A stretch of DNA of 64,000 bases from Candidatus Villigracilis adiacens (GTDB taxonomy: Bacteria; Chloroflexota; Anaerolineae; Anaerolineales; Villigracilaceae): positions 124,001 to 188,000 of the forward strand of contig JADJBU010000008.1 of the NCBI GenBank assembly GCA_016703605.1. The letters run 5' to 3'. This document shows positions 8,585 through 17,116 of this stretch, piece after piece; positions within the stretch are counted from its first letter, which is position 1, and each line of letters starts with the position of its first letter. The position numbers and the translations under genes were made by a program. The notes beneath the pieces are model-generated. The model was not told where the DNA came from. It worked only from the letters and a program-made list of their open reading frames with translations, and ran no database searches.

Positions 8585-9355
8585 ATGACCAAAACAATCC
8601 TCATCACCGGCGCGGGCGGCGGCATTGGGCGCGCCTGCATAAGCCATTTCGCCAAACTCGGCTGGCGCGTCATCGGCGTGGACCGAAACGCCCTGAGTGA
8701 AGTCGAAGGAGGCGAAGACTTTCCGGCGAATGGACGCTTCATCCAAGCCGATATTTCCCAGCCCGAATCGGTTGAGATGATCTTCCAGCAGGCAAGGGAT
8801 TTCCACCCGACGCTCGACGCGCTGGTCAACAATGCCGCCGTGCAGGTCGCCAAACCGCTCGTGGAAACCACCGTCGAGGAGTGGGACGCGGTCATGGCGT
8901 CCAATTTGCGGTCCGTGTTCTTATTCGTCAAACTCGCTCATCCGCTTCTTAAAGCGGCGGGAGGCGGCTCCATCGTCAACGTCTCCTCCGTCCATGCCAT
9001 GCAGACTTCCGCCAACATCGCCGCCTATGCCGCCTCCAAAGGCGGTCTGCTCGCGTTGACCCGCGCCCTGGCAATCGAATTCGCAGCGGATGACATCCGC
9101 GTCAACGCCATTTTGCCCGGCGCGGTGGATACGCCCATGCTGAGAGCCGGCCTTGGGCGCGGACACGCCGGCTCGGGCGATATGCAGGAACGGCTCGACA
9201 ACCTTGCGCGAAGAACTGTAAACGGTCGTGTTGGCACGCCCGCCGAAATTGCCAATGCCATTTATTTTCTCGCCGACAGCGAACAATCCTCCTTCATGAC
9301 CGGTCAGGCAATGATCGTGGATGGCGGCGCAACGGCGAGACTCAGTACGGAGTAA
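8585..9355 (+). CDS. Short-chain dehydrogenase/reductase (SDR)
   Basis: A 256-residue classical SDR. The cofactor motif TGAGGGIG lies near the N-terminus. NNAAV is in the fourth strand, catalytic Ser is in VNVSSVHA and the Tyr/Lys pair in YAASKGG. The C-terminus SFMTGQAMIVDGG is typical. It would oxidise or reduce an alcohol or keto group with NAD(P)(H); substrate unknown. ATG 8585 is preferred over an upstream GTG because it directly precedes the Rossmann strand. Bases 8691-8709 (encoding ALSEVEG) match a dispersed element with core CCTGAG-GTCGAAGG, apparently read in frame. Confidence 0.88.
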   Translation: MTKTILITGAGGGIGRACISHFAKLGWRVIGVDRNALSEVEGGEDFPANGRFIQADISQPESVEMIFQQARDFHPTLDALVNNAAVQVAKPLVETTVEEWDAVMASNLRSVFLFVKLAHPLLKAAGGGSIVNVSSVHAMQTSANIAAYAASKGGLLALTRALAIEFAADDIRVNAILPGAVDTPMLRAGLGRGHAGSGDMQERLDNLARRTVNGRVGTPAEIANAIYFLADSEQSSFMTGQAMIVDGGATARLSTE

Positions 9356-9359
9356 ACTC

Positions 9360-9707
9360 ATGCAAACTTCTCAATATGCTCGTTATTTGGTCCTGCTCAC
9401 ATCGGGAGTCCTGGCTTTCTTCAGTGTCGCCTCGCTGACACGCATCGGAGTCAACCCCGAGGCGGCGGGCTGGGTTGCCATCTACGCCTTCATCATGCTG
9501 ATCGAAGCAGGCGCGCTTTTGCTTTGTTACTATCGGCTGCCGCGCCAGAAAAAGTTCATCTTCTGGCTGACCTTCATCATTCTCGCGCTGAACATCATCC
9601 TGCCGGTCTTCGACCAGATCGGGCTGGCGGATGTCCTCTTCATTCTCCTCAACATGGCAACGCTGGCGTTGCTCTACTCATCGCGCAAGGATTTCCTCCC
9701 CGCATAA
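9360..9707 (+). CDS. Small membrane protein, four predicted segments
   Basis: 115 residues with hydrophobic stretches at about 8-26, 36-56, 64-82 and 88-105. I recognise no family. It starts four bases after the SDR stop, so it is probably co-transcribed, and it is followed by a similar small membrane protein. No catalytic or binding motif is visible. Confidence 0.7.
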   Translation: MQTSQYARYLVLLTSGVLAFFSVASLTRIGVNPEAAGWVAIYAFIMLIEAGALLLCYYRLPRQKKFIFWLTFIILALNIILPVFDQIGLADVLFILLNMATLALLYSSRKDFLPA

Positions 9708-9735
9708 AGATGACCCCCAAAGGCGGCAACCCGGC

Positions 9736-10113
9736 ATGAAGAACACCAGGAAGCGAACCCGCGAAACGAACCTGTCGCGCATTTTGATCGCGCGGATTCT
9801 TTATTACGTCAACTTTGCCCTCTGGCTGGTCATGGGCGCGTATTACGTCTATAGAATGGTCGAGGATAACAACGGCTGGACCTCCGCCATGGTCGGCTTC
9901 TTCTTCCTGGTGGCGGCGTTCTCGCTCCTCTTTGCCGCGCGGATCCTCGACCAGCGCGGCAGGCGGGTATACTTCACCCTCATCTTCGTCACCGGGTTGA
10001 ATATCTTCCTGACCCTTTTCGGCTTTCAGGATTTCCCGTTCATCATCGCCGCCCTGTTGGATGCCGCCACGCTTGCAAACCTCATCCCACTCAAGGATCA
10101 TTACTCCGCTTGA
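9736..10113 (+). CDS. Small membrane protein, three to four segments
   Basis: 125 residues with a basic N-terminus (KNTRKRTRETNLSR) and hydrophobic segments near 19-38, 47-68, 76-95 and 96-115. Its layout resembles the preceding small membrane protein (ILDQRGRR loop, then two C-terminal segments), so the two may be distant paralogues or partners. The last four bases overlap the TTG start of the next gene, indicating one operon. Function unknown. Confidence 0.68.
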   Translation: MKNTRKRTRETNLSRILIARILYYVNFALWLVMGAYYVYRMVEDNNGWTSAMVGFFFLVAAFSLLFAARILDQRGRRVYFTLIFVTGLNIFLTLFGFQDFPFIIAALLDAATLANLIPLKDHYSA

Positions 10114-10931
10114 GCATCAAACAAACCGTCAAAAGCATCATCCCCCAGCCGCTCTGGAGTTTCGTCCGCGATATCTACGACGGGTTCCGCCGCATTCCGC
10201 AGCTGCCCGCCGCGTATTTTCATCCCTGGCGGCGCGAGAGCATCAAACGTCTCGCCGCGTTGAAAGACATTCACAAAGGCAAACGCGCCTTCATCATCGG
10301 CAATGGACCCTCGCTGAAGCAGACCGATCTCAACAAGCTCAAGAACGAGATCACCTTCGGCATGAACCGCATCTATCTAGCCTTTCCCGATCTCGGTTTC
10401 ACCACCTCGTATATCTGTGTCACCAACGACCTCGTCATCGAACAATTCGTCAACGATTTTCTCGCTCTGCAAGTTCCGCAATTCATCGCCTGGCGTTCGC
10501 GCCGTCACTACAACCCCCAATTACCAATCTCTAATCTCCCCACATTCGTTTACACAACATATACAGGCCCGCGTTTCGCCACAGACGTTCGCAATCGCGT
10601 CTGGGAAGGCGCAACCGTCACCAACCTTGCCTTGCAAATGGCGTATCACATGGGCATCGAGCAAGCCATCCTTATCGGCGTCGATCACAACTTCGCATCG
10701 AAAGGGGATGCCAACAAGACCGTCGTCTCCGAAGGCGATGACCCGAATCATTTCATGCCGAATTATTTTGGCAAAGGCGTCAAATGGCAATTGCCCGATC
10801 TCGACACCTCTGAAGTCGGTTACATCATGGCGCGTGATGCCTACGTCAAAGCCGGTCGTCAGATCGTGGATGCAACCATCGGCGGCAAACTGACCGTCTT
10901 CCCCAAAGTCGACTACAATTCCCTCTTCTAA
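10110..10931 (+). CDS. DUF115 / MptE-like protein of surface-glycan loci
   Basis: 273 residues. The core KRAFIIGNGPSLKQTDLNKL is the nucleotide-binding signature of the DUF115 / 6-hydroxymethylpterin pyrophosphokinase MptE-like fold. In bacteria this family usually sits in flagellin- or surface-glycosylation loci, which fits here; its exact reaction is not known for this subgroup. IGVDHNFASKGDANKT is a second conserved loop. The TTG start overlaps the upstream stop. Bases 10517-10537, exactly three heptamers, encode PQLPISN, a peptide also found in unrelated enzymes of this window. It is probably an in-frame repeat insertion. Confidence 0.75.
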   Translation: MSIKQTVKSIIPQPLWSFVRDIYDGFRRIPQLPAAYFHPWRRESIKRLAALKDIHKGKRAFIIGNGPSLKQTDLNKLKNEITFGMNRIYLAFPDLGFTTSYICVTNDLVIEQFVNDFLALQVPQFIAWRSRRHYNPQLPISNLPTFVYTTYTGPRFATDVRNRVWEGATVTNLALQMAYHMGIEQAILIGVDHNFASKGDANKTVVSEGDDPNHFMPNYFGKGVKWQLPDLDTSEVGYIMARDAYVKAGRQIVDATIGGKLTVFPKVDYNSLF

Positions 10932-10964
10932 TTTGACCTTCGACTTTTGACCTTTGACTCCTCA
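10932..10964. repeat. Heptamer array (TTGACCT/TTGACTC)n abutting a start codon
   Basis: Four to five period-7 units (TTGACCT, TCGACTT, TTGACCT, TTGACTC) fill the whole gap and run to CTCA-ATG. No Shine-Dalgarno sequence remains between the genes. Confidence 0.85.
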
Positions 10965-12467
10965 ATGACCCTTTCGCTTCTTTCCCGTACCAAAACCTGG
11001 TCCATCCCCTTCATCCTTCTCCTCACCCTGGGCGGACTCCTCCGACTCCTCGACCTGACTGACCCTCCACTCGACTTTCATACTTCGCGTCAACTTCGCA
11101 ACTCGCTGGTCGCGCGCGAGATCTATTACAACGCCCTTCCCTCCGCCACCGAGGAACAACGTCAGCTTGCAGCATCCTTTGCTAACTCGGTGGGGAAATA
11201 TGAACCGCCCGTCATTGAAACCATTGTCGCTTATTCCTACTTCCTGACCGGCGGCGAGAACATCGCCGTTGCCCGCGTCTGGGTGACCATCTTCTGGCTC
11301 GCGGCAGGAGTTGCCCTGTTCGATCTCATGCGCCGTGTGGCATCCCCTTGGGCGGCGTTGGTCGCCCTGGCGTATTATTTCGTCCTGCCATTTTCCGTCG
11401 AAGTCAGCCGTTCCTTCCAACCAGACCCATTGATGACTTCGGCATTTATCATCGGCGTTTATTTCCTCTACCGCTGGAGCGAGGATAGTTCCCCTCTTCT
11501 CGCAGGGACGAATTCCACGTGGAAGTGGGCGATCCTTGCAGGTGTGTTTCTTGGGTTTGCCACTTTCGTAAAGGTCATCATTGCCTTCATGGTGGGAGCC
11601 GCCGCGATTGCTCTAGTTCTTTTTACTCTCGGCAAAGATTTCTGGAAATCGAAACAAGTATGGGCGATGGCTACCATCATGGTCACCCCGGCGTTGCTGT
11701 TCTATGTAGTGCTCAGCTCCGGGCGTTCCACTGAATATTTCTTTGCATGGACGGTCGCGCTGATGAAGCTCATCACCAGCACCGATTTTTATACCAAGTG
11801 GCTGGCGTTCCTCGGCACGCTCTTCGGCTTGACCATTCTCTTCCTCGGCATTGCAGGCGCGCTCATCGCTCCTTCACGTATGCGCTGGCTGCTCGTCAGT
11901 TTGTGGATCGGTTATCTGCTGTATGGGCTCACGTTGCCATTTCAGATGTACACACACAGTTATTATCACATTCAACTCATCCCACTCATTGCGCTGGGAC
12001 TCGCTGTCGTGTTGAATCCGCTCACTGAAAGTGTGGCAGGCATGGGCGGAGTCGGACGCGTGGGTTTCATCGCATTGGTCGTGGCTGTCATTGGGTATCA
12101 AGCCTATGCGGCGCGGTCCGTTCTCGTGGCTGAAAGCTTCCGTCATGAGCCTGCATTTTGGAATGAAGTGGGCGAAGCCTTCCCATCGGATGCGAAGGTG
12201 ATCGCGTTGACTCAGGATTACGGCTACCGCCTGATGCTTTACGGCTGGCGCAAAGTGGATTTGTGGCCCCTCGCCACCGAGTTGAGCGCGGAACGCAACC
12301 CCGATAAAGACAACGCCGCGCAGTTCGATGAATTGACTGAAGGCAAGGATTATTTTCTCGTCACCGCGTTTGGGCAATTGGAGAAACAGCCCGGGTTGAA
12401 AAAGATTTTAGATACCTATCCCATCGCTTTTGAAGGCGAAGGATTCATTCTTTACGATTTACGATAA
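10965..12467 (+). CDS. Polytopic membrane protein, GT-C / RgtA-D-like
   Basis: 500 residues, about 11 membrane segments, and a short soluble C-terminus. After the first segment the sequence DPPLDFHTSRQLRNSLVAREIYY places acidic and basic residues as in lipid-linked-sugar dependent GT-C enzymes (PMT/RgtA-D superfamily). The DxD is not classical, so this is a superfamily-level call. ATG 10965 is chosen; it is immediately preceded by a heptamer array. It is the third large GT-C-like protein in the block. Confidence 0.65.
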   Translation: MTLSLLSRTKTWSIPFILLLTLGGLLRLLDLTDPPLDFHTSRQLRNSLVAREIYYNALPSATEEQRQLAASFANSVGKYEPPVIETIVAYSYFLTGGENIAVARVWVTIFWLAAGVALFDLMRRVASPWAALVALAYYFVLPFSVEVSRSFQPDPLMTSAFIIGVYFLYRWSEDSSPLLAGTNSTWKWAILAGVFLGFATFVKVIIAFMVGAAAIALVLFTLGKDFWKSKQVWAMATIMVTPALLFYVVLSSGRSTEYFFAWTVALMKLITSTDFYTKWLAFLGTLFGLTILFLGIAGALIAPSRMRWLLVSLWIGYLLYGLTLPFQMYTHSYYHIQLIPLIALGLAVVLNPLTESVAGMGGVGRVGFIALVVAVIGYQAYAARSVLVAESFRHEPAFWNEVGEAFPSDAKVIALTQDYGYRLMLYGWRKVDLWPLATELSAERNPDKDNAAQFDELTEGKDYFLVTAFGQLEKQPGLKKILDTYPIAFEGEGFILYDLR

Positions 12468-12468
12468 A

Positions 12469-12497
12469 CGTAGGGGCGACCCTTGCGGTCGCCCTTT
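12469..12497. repeat. Palindromic element GTAGGGGCGACCC ... GGTCGCCC
   Basis: Arms AGGGGCGACC and GGTCGCCCT flank a short TTGC centre. The same arms recur at 34033-34091 and, decayed, at 47381-47442, so this is a dispersed palindromic repeat. Confidence 0.8.
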
Positions 12498-12508
12498 GTA
12501 TTACAACC

Positions 12509-13453
12509 ATGACCCTCGTTTCCATCATCACCCCCTCGTACAACCAAGCCAAATATCTTGAGCAGACGATTCTCTCTGTCTTGAATCAAGATCATCCACG
12601 CATCGAATACATCGTCATGGACGGTGCTTCCACGGACGGCAGTGTGGACATTATCAAGAAGTATGCTGGGAGATTGGTACATTGGGAATCAGAAAAAGAT
12701 AAAGGGCAAGCAGACGCCATCAACAAAGGATTTGCGCGTGCGACCGGTGAGATCATTGCATGGCTAAACTCGGATGATTACTACCTGCCCGGAACGATTC
12801 GCACCGTGGTAAAAGTATTTGAAGAAAACCCCGATGTCGTTTTGGTTTATGGAAATATGCTCGCTGTGGACGAGAACGGCAAGACGTTCAATACCTTGAA
12901 TTATAAACAATTAACTCTCGAAGATTTATTGTGTTTCCAGATCATCGGTCAGCCTGCCGTGTTCATGCGTCGTTCTGCGTTGCAAAAAACGGACGGTCTG
13001 GACTCTACTTTCCACTTTCTACTCGACCATCTCTTATGGATTCAAATCGCCAAACATGGGCGCATTCTGCATATCGACCAAACCTGGTCTGCGGCGCGTT
13101 ACCATGCCGAGGCAAAGAACGTCGCCAAAGCCGCCGAGTTTGGGCGTGAAGCTTTTCGTATTTTGGAAACCATCGCACAGGATAAAGACCTGGCTGCCAC
13201 ATTGCTGAAAATAGATCGCCGCGCGCACGCCTCTGCCTTCCGAGTGGATGCGCGTTATCTGCTCGATGGTGGGTTACCAGGTAAAGCATTGCAAGCATGG
13301 TTCCGCGCCTTGCTTATCTATCCGCCGGTGGCGTTGAAGCGCATGAATATTTTTGTGTCGGCGATTTTGAATTTGCTGGGACTGGGGAAATTACGCGAGA
13401 TGATTTTGAAGCGAAGAAAAAAGAATATTAAACCAGGTGACAGTCACCTTTAA
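12509..13453 (+). CDS. Family 2 glycosyltransferase
   Basis: 314 residues. N-terminal VSIITPSYNQAKYLEQTILSV, MDGASTDGS and the acidic metal motif LNSDDYYLPG are textbook GT2. KDKGQADAINKG between them contacts the nucleotide. It should transfer a sugar from a nucleotide donor in surface-polysaccharide synthesis. The C-terminus is basic and has a hydrophobic helix that may dock to the membrane. The last residues (GDSHL) and the stop lie inside a palindromic element, so the true C-terminus may once have been different. Confidence 0.88.
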   Translation: MTLVSIITPSYNQAKYLEQTILSVLNQDHPRIEYIVMDGASTDGSVDIIKKYAGRLVHWESEKDKGQADAINKGFARATGEIIAWLNSDDYYLPGTIRTVVKVFEENPDVVLVYGNMLAVDENGKTFNTLNYKQLTLEDLLCFQIIGQPAVFMRRSALQKTDGLDSTFHFLLDHLLWIQIAKHGRILHIDQTWSAARYHAEAKNVAKAAEFGREAFRILETIAQDKDLAATLLKIDRRAHASAFRVDARYLLDGGLPGKALQAWFRALLIYPPVALKRMNIFVSAILNLLGLGKLREMILKRRKKNIKPGDSHL

Positions 13454-13471
13454 GGTGACTGTCCTTTTTTA
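13437..13471. terminator. Hairpin terminator at the end of the glycan block
   Basis: Twelve-base arms GACAGTCACCTT and AAGGTGACTGTC are followed by CTTTTTT on the plus strand. It sits between convergent genes. A related palindrome occurs at 18121-18157, so the terminator belongs to a repeat family. Confidence 0.8.
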
Positions 13472-14407
13472 TTCAGGGATCGTCAACCGCGTCTTCGGCG
13501 GGATTTGTCCGCTGGCGTAAAAACTGCGGTTGGCGTTGACATAATGTGGGAAATCTTCTGTCCATGCGCGGCGTGTGTCGTAACCGAACAACTCAACGTA
13601 TGCCATGAACAAGTCTGCATTTTGGGCGGCGAAGTAATGCGGGTTGCGGAAGAACATCTCGAGATAGCCCGCCGCGAATTCACCGTCATTTTGAAAGACA
13701 TACGGATGCCCAACCGGAATCGGCTGGGAAAAATCTCCAGATTGGCGAGACAGGTAGCGCGTTAGTTCGAGGCGTTTGCCTTGGAGGAAGAGAATCCGCG
13801 CTTGAGGGGTGAAGATGTCGCCGTCGCTGACTCTTAATCCGGGGTACAGTCCCTCGCCTCGTTTCATGGACCCGGAGCCTGAGTCGAACGCATCGAGCAT
13901 GTGACCCAGCTCATGCAAGAACGGACACACGCCGGGCGTGGCTTGATTGAAGCCTTCGAACAGGCGCGACATGACGAGTTGAATGCATTCGCGGGCCGGG
14001 TTGTAACATCCGCCAGATACGCCGCCATCTTGCTGAAAGGCTTCGGGCGTGGTGTAGAGTTGAAAGTGGCGCGGACTGGACAGAAAACGCGCAAGGATGT
14101 CGCGCCGGAAGAAGAAAACTTCGACAAGATGCCCCGCCACGAGATGCCGCACAGACGCAGGCATTTGCGTTGTGAGATTCATTCTATTCGCGCCGATGAG
14201 TTGCAGGTCAAAGTTGGGGTGATGTGCAATGTGTTGAACGAGTTGATAAAACGAATCAGCGTCGTCAAGGATGCGCACGATGGGGAAGTAACGATCAAGT
14301 GCCCGTAGATCGCCTGTGGAGTCAAAGGTCAACGCCGCGGCTTGCGGACGGCATTGTCCGTTTGTGAGTGAGTCGAATTTGGCGGAGGCGGATTGAAGGT
14401 GGGACAT
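13469..14407 (-). CDS. HExxH zinc metallopeptidase-like protein
   Basis: 312 residues. FLHELGHMLDAF contains the HExxH zinc site, and a downstream glutamate in GEFAAGYLEMF is suitably placed as a third ligand, as in gluzincin-type folds related to the anthrax lethal factor-like and MtfA-like groups. No signal peptide is evident, so it may act in the cytoplasm. Substrate unknown. ATG 14407 is chosen because residues before it derive from a palindromic repeat. It is convergent with the glycan block. Confidence 0.6.
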   Translation of the reverse strand: MSHLQSASAKFDSLTNGQCRPQAAALTFDSTGDLRALDRYFPIVRILDDADSFYQLVQHIAHHPNFDLQLIGANRMNLTTQMPASVRHLVAGHLVEVFFFRRDILARFLSSPRHFQLYTTPEAFQQDGGVSGGCYNPARECIQLVMSRLFEGFNQATPGVCPFLHELGHMLDAFDSGSGSMKRGEGLYPGLRVSDGDIFTPQARILFLQGKRLELTRYLSRQSGDFSQPIPVGHPYVFQNDGEFAAGYLEMFFRNPHYFAAQNADLFMAYVELFGYDTRRAWTEDFPHYVNANRSFYASGQIPPKTRLTIPE

Positions 14408-14418
14408 TTTTTGCTTAT

Positions 14419-14451
14419 CACCCTGAGTGGCGAAGGGCGCCACTCAGGGTG
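14419..14451. repeat. Palindrome CACCCTGAGTGGCG / CGCCACTCAGGGTG
   Basis: Fourteen-base perfect arms around a five-base loop, just upstream of the HExxH gene. The outer sequence resembles the arms of the element at 8356-8414. Confidence 0.8.
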
Positions 14452-14627
14452 CATATTTATTCGGCTGGCAGCATTTTCCTGGCGAGTTCTAAAGCCTGAA
14501 ATAGTTTGGTCGGACTTTGTGAAAGTTTCATGCGTTTCTGGTGAAAAAAGATTTATATAGTCCGCCATTTAATTCCGGTTTTCAAGATTATACCTTTCCC
14601 TGATGTGCAAGCAAAGGTTGTCAATGT

Positions 14628-14730
14628 GGACTGCAAAATCTCCCGATTTTGCTCGAAAGTCGGGAGATGCCGCCACGGCGTCACTCTGCGCCGCTTTCGA
14701 CTCCGTGCCTGGCATGTTTTGCTTGCGCAC
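14628..14730. repeat. Dispersed 103-bp repeat, copy A (compact form)
   Basis: Begins GGACTGCAAAA and contains the hairpin CTCCCGATTTTGCTCGAAAG / CGGGAG followed by a GC-rich tail ending GCTTGCGCAC. It is almost identical to 50119-50245 except that the latter holds a 24-bp insertion. Diverged copies occur at 46631-46723 and 40285-40375. TGTGCAAGCAAA at 14603-14614 is an inverted copy of the right end, suggesting terminal inverted repeats. The translation of this stretch is a repeat artefact, not a gene. Confidence 0.82.
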
Positions 14731-14813
14731 TTTTCCCGCCATTCGATTCTCCTCTTACAAACATGCGTTAAAATACTCCAGGTTTAACAAAAAAAATTAT
14801 GACGGAGGTCTCA

Positions 14814-15176
14814 ATGCAATCCCCTGAAAAACCAACCCGCCTCGGAACGATCTCTTTTGCCCTCGCTGTTTTGGTCATCGTCATCTGGTGCGTTTACTTC
14901 ATCGTCTTTGCCGCCACAACGGAAGGCGGCTTTAACTTTGGGGCAGATGCCGAAACTGCCGGATATATGGTTGTGCTTGGCGGCAGCCTGGTCATGGGAG
15001 TTTTAACCGTTCTGATCACGCTGGCGGGAGTCATCACGGGCATCCTTGCCTTGCGAAATAAAGACCCAAAACGGGCGCTTGCCATCAGCGGTATCCTTCT
15101 TAACTTCCTGTGCCTTGCCCCGTACTGCCTCCTTTTGATTTTCATCGCCGTTTCCGGCATGTCGTTCGGCCCGTAA
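14814..15176 (+). CDS. Small DUF4190-like membrane protein
   Basis: 120 residues: a short polar N-terminus then three hydrophobic segments (about 11-32, 47-71, 90-115), with TGILALRNKDPKRALAISGIL between the last two as in DUF4190-type proteins. A second protein of the same plan is at 50474. Function unknown. ATG 14814 is chosen because GGAGG lies 5-6 bases upstream; an ATG at 14799 lacks one. A TAAAAT -10-like box is at 14768. Confidence 0.72.
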   Translation: MQSPEKPTRLGTISFALAVLVIVIWCVYFIVFAATTEGGFNFGADAETAGYMVVLGGSLVMGVLTVLITLAGVITGILALRNKDPKRALAISGILLNFLCLAPYCLLLIFIAVSGMSFGP

Positions 15177-15245
15177 TCCTTTGTCATGAAATTGCATAGT
15201 TTGCACTCGGCGCTATCCGGTACAGTGTAGCAACGGAGGCAGGCC

Positions 15246-15560
15246 ATGTACATCTTTCAAGTCCACCACTACATTAAACCCGAGGGCATCGAAGCCTACA
15301 AAGCGGTCACCCTGGAAAACGCGCAAAAGACCCGCCTCGAACCGGGCGTGTTGCGTTTTGAATTCTTTCAGGACGCTGCAGACCCGGCGCACTTCAGCCT
15401 GTTTGAAGTCTACGCCGATATGGCTGCGCGTGACGACCACCTGCAAACCCAGCATTTTCTAAAATGGAAGGATGTCTATCTTGCCACGCAGGCGCGCAAA
15501 GGCGAAGGGCATGAATTTATTGCAGTGTATCCAGAAGAAGGGGATTGGAAAAAGGTCTAG
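15246..15560 (+). CDS. Antibiotic biosynthesis monooxygenase (ABM)-fold protein
   Basis: 104 residues forming a single dimeric alpha/beta-barrel (ABM) domain. PGVLRFEFFQDAADPAHFSLFEVYAD followed by DDHLQTQHFLKWKD is the usual strand-strand-helix signature of small quinol monooxygenases such as YgiN and LsrG. These enzymes oxidise quinols or act on autoinducer adducts without a cofactor; the substrate here is unknown. An ACGGAGG Shine-Dalgarno precedes the ATG. Its stop overlaps the stop of convergent holA. Confidence 0.83.
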   Translation: MYIFQVHHYIKPEGIEAYKAVTLENAQKTRLEPGVLRFEFFQDAADPAHFSLFEVYADMAARDDHLQTQHFLKWKDVYLATQARKGEGHEFIAVYPEEGDWKKV

Positions 15561-16528
15561 CGCGCCAATTCCACAACCAGCGTATCGAGAGCCAGGTCCA
15601 GCGCGATCTGGCTTCTTTTTACCTGCTCATCGATCCTAAGCAAACGGCGGTAAATACCTTCGAGCGCATCCATCGAAAAACGGCTCGCCTGCCCGGTGGT
15701 TTTCTCCGCCACGAAGGGATGCACACCCAGCGCGCGCGCCACATCGTCTTTGTTCCCGCGTCCGTCCAAAATCTCGCGCGCCTGAATCAGCAAACGGAAC
15801 TGGCGCACGACCATGCCCCACAGCGAGAACGCCTCTTCGTTTTCAAGCAGCCGATGCAATAACCTTTGAGCGACTTTGGCATTGCCCTGCGACAGGGCGT
15901 CCACGAAGTCGAACACGCTTTGCTGGGAGGTGACGATACAAACCGCCTCCACATCGGATCCGCGAACGGGTCGCTCCCAGTTGACATATGCCAGCAGTTT
16001 GGAGAGTTCCATGCCCGCCTGGCGGGTATCCACACCCACCATTTCGGCGAGCTTGGCGGCGGCGGCTGGTTCGATCTGTCCCTTTTGATTTCTGGCTTCG
16101 TTGATGATCCAGCCGGGCATGTCGCGCTGCTGCGGCAGGAAAAATGCCTGGGCTTTGACGAGCGTCTTGTTCTTCTCCGCCCATTTCACCAGCCAGTGTT
16201 TCTCGGCTTCCTTCGGTTTTTCCACCGTGTCGTACAAAACGACCTTTGCTGTGTCGGGCGCCTTCTCCAGAAACTCTTGAAACTTCTTGCGGGCGTCCGG
16301 TTTATTGAATTTGGTTGACGGGTATGCTATGAAGACCAGCCGCTTCGGCGCGAGGAAGGGCATGGCGTTGACCGCGTTGTTGAGATCGTTCTCGGTCATC
16401 GTCCGCGCTTCGAGACGGGTCGTGTTCATGTCCGCAGTGGTGGGGTCGCTGAACTCTGACTCGAAATCCTTGAGCTTGCGAGCAATGGCAAATTCGTCGT
16501 TGCCGTAGAGGAGGGAGATGTTTGGCAT
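15557..16528 (-). CDS. holA: DNA polymerase III subunit delta
   Basis: 323 residues, the normal length. The N-terminal ISLLYGNDEFAIARKLKDFE is the degenerate ATP-site region of HolA, and KRLVFIAY and KVVLYDTVEKPKE continue the first domain. The central LAEMVGVDTRQAGMELSKLL and the C-terminal WGMVVRQFRLLIQAREIL helices match the collar domain. It opens the beta clamp within the clamp-loader complex. The upstream sequence contains degenerate heptamer repeats. Confidence 0.9.
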   Translation of the reverse strand: MPNISLLYGNDEFAIARKLKDFESEFSDPTTADMNTTRLEARTMTENDLNNAVNAMPFLAPKRLVFIAYPSTKFNKPDARKKFQEFLEKAPDTAKVVLYDTVEKPKEAEKHWLVKWAEKNKTLVKAQAFFLPQQRDMPGWIINEARNQKGQIEPAAAAKLAEMVGVDTRQAGMELSKLLAYVNWERPVRGSDVEAVCIVTSQQSVFDFVDALSQGNAKVAQRLLHRLLENEEAFSLWGMVVRQFRLLIQAREILDGRGNKDDVARALGVHPFVAEKTTGQASRFSMDALEGIYRRLLRIDEQVKRSQIALDLALDTLVVELAR

Positions 16529-16572
16529 TTCGGAAGGATGAATTAGGAATGATGAAAAGAAGAAAGATGGGG

Positions 16573-17061
16573 TTATTTTGTGACGACTCGATGAACGCCC
16601 TTGCGGACGGGCACAATATCCACGATCTGCATATTACCCAAATCTGCCTCGGTGGTGACGTGTTTCTGGAGCCACGGTCCGAGCGGACGGCTGAGTTGGT
16701 AACCTGCGATGGCAAAGAGCAAGGCGAACGGGATGAGCAGAATCCGCCACAGCGTAGACTTCGTTCCCCGCAGCGGCATCCAGGCGAAGGTCCCGGCGAG
16801 AAGCGCGGTGGTCGCCATGTTGGTCCCGCAGCCCGGGTGGACCGCCAATCCGCTTTCACCGGAATTGAGTCGTGTATGCGCTTCGGTTGCAGATTCCCGG
16901 ATTTCCTGCGCCGTCAGGTTGCCGAGCAGAAAAAAGCCGGTCGGGTTGGAATGTCCCGCCATGCGTTTGCCCGGATGTTTATGCGCGAGCAAATGGATGG
17001 TGGCATGTTCGAGCGCATGGTTGCGCCGGGTTTCGAGAATGAGGGGGAGGTTGAGAAGCAT
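16573..17061 (-). CDS. DUF6391 domain membrane protein
   Basis: 162 residues. RRNHALEHATIHLL near the N-terminus and HPGCGTNMATTALLAG in the middle are the hallmark of DUF6391, found mainly in cyanobacteria and Chloroflexota. The histidines and cysteine could bind a metal or heme; function unknown. Two hydrophobic segments (about 82-98 and 107-124) suggest membrane association. It lies between dus and holA on the same strand. Confidence 0.75.
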   Translation of the reverse strand: MLLNLPLILETRRNHALEHATIHLLAHKHPGKRMAGHSNPTGFFLLGNLTAQEIRESATEAHTRLNSGESGLAVHPGCGTNMATTALLAGTFAWMPLRGTKSTLWRILLIPFALLFAIAGYQLSRPLGPWLQKHVTTEADLGNMQIVDIVPVRKGVHRVVTK

Positions 17062-17079
17062 AGTTTGATTATAAAGTAA

Positions 17080-17116
17080 GACCTGGCAGTCGCGCTGACA
17101 GCGCGACTGTCAGGTC
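17080..17116. repeat. Palindrome GACCTG(G)CAGTCGCGCT / AGCGCGACTGTCAGGTC
   Basis: Long near-perfect arms around GAC. It overlaps the last codons and the stop of the dus gene, so it supplies that protein's C-terminal Thr and stop. Confidence 0.82.

Noticed and set aside
14603..14827. Short frame sharing SPDFARKSGDAATASLCAAF with another at 50085
   Set aside because: The shared peptide comes from the dispersed non-coding repeat (copies A and B), including its insertion, and has no ribosome-binding site.
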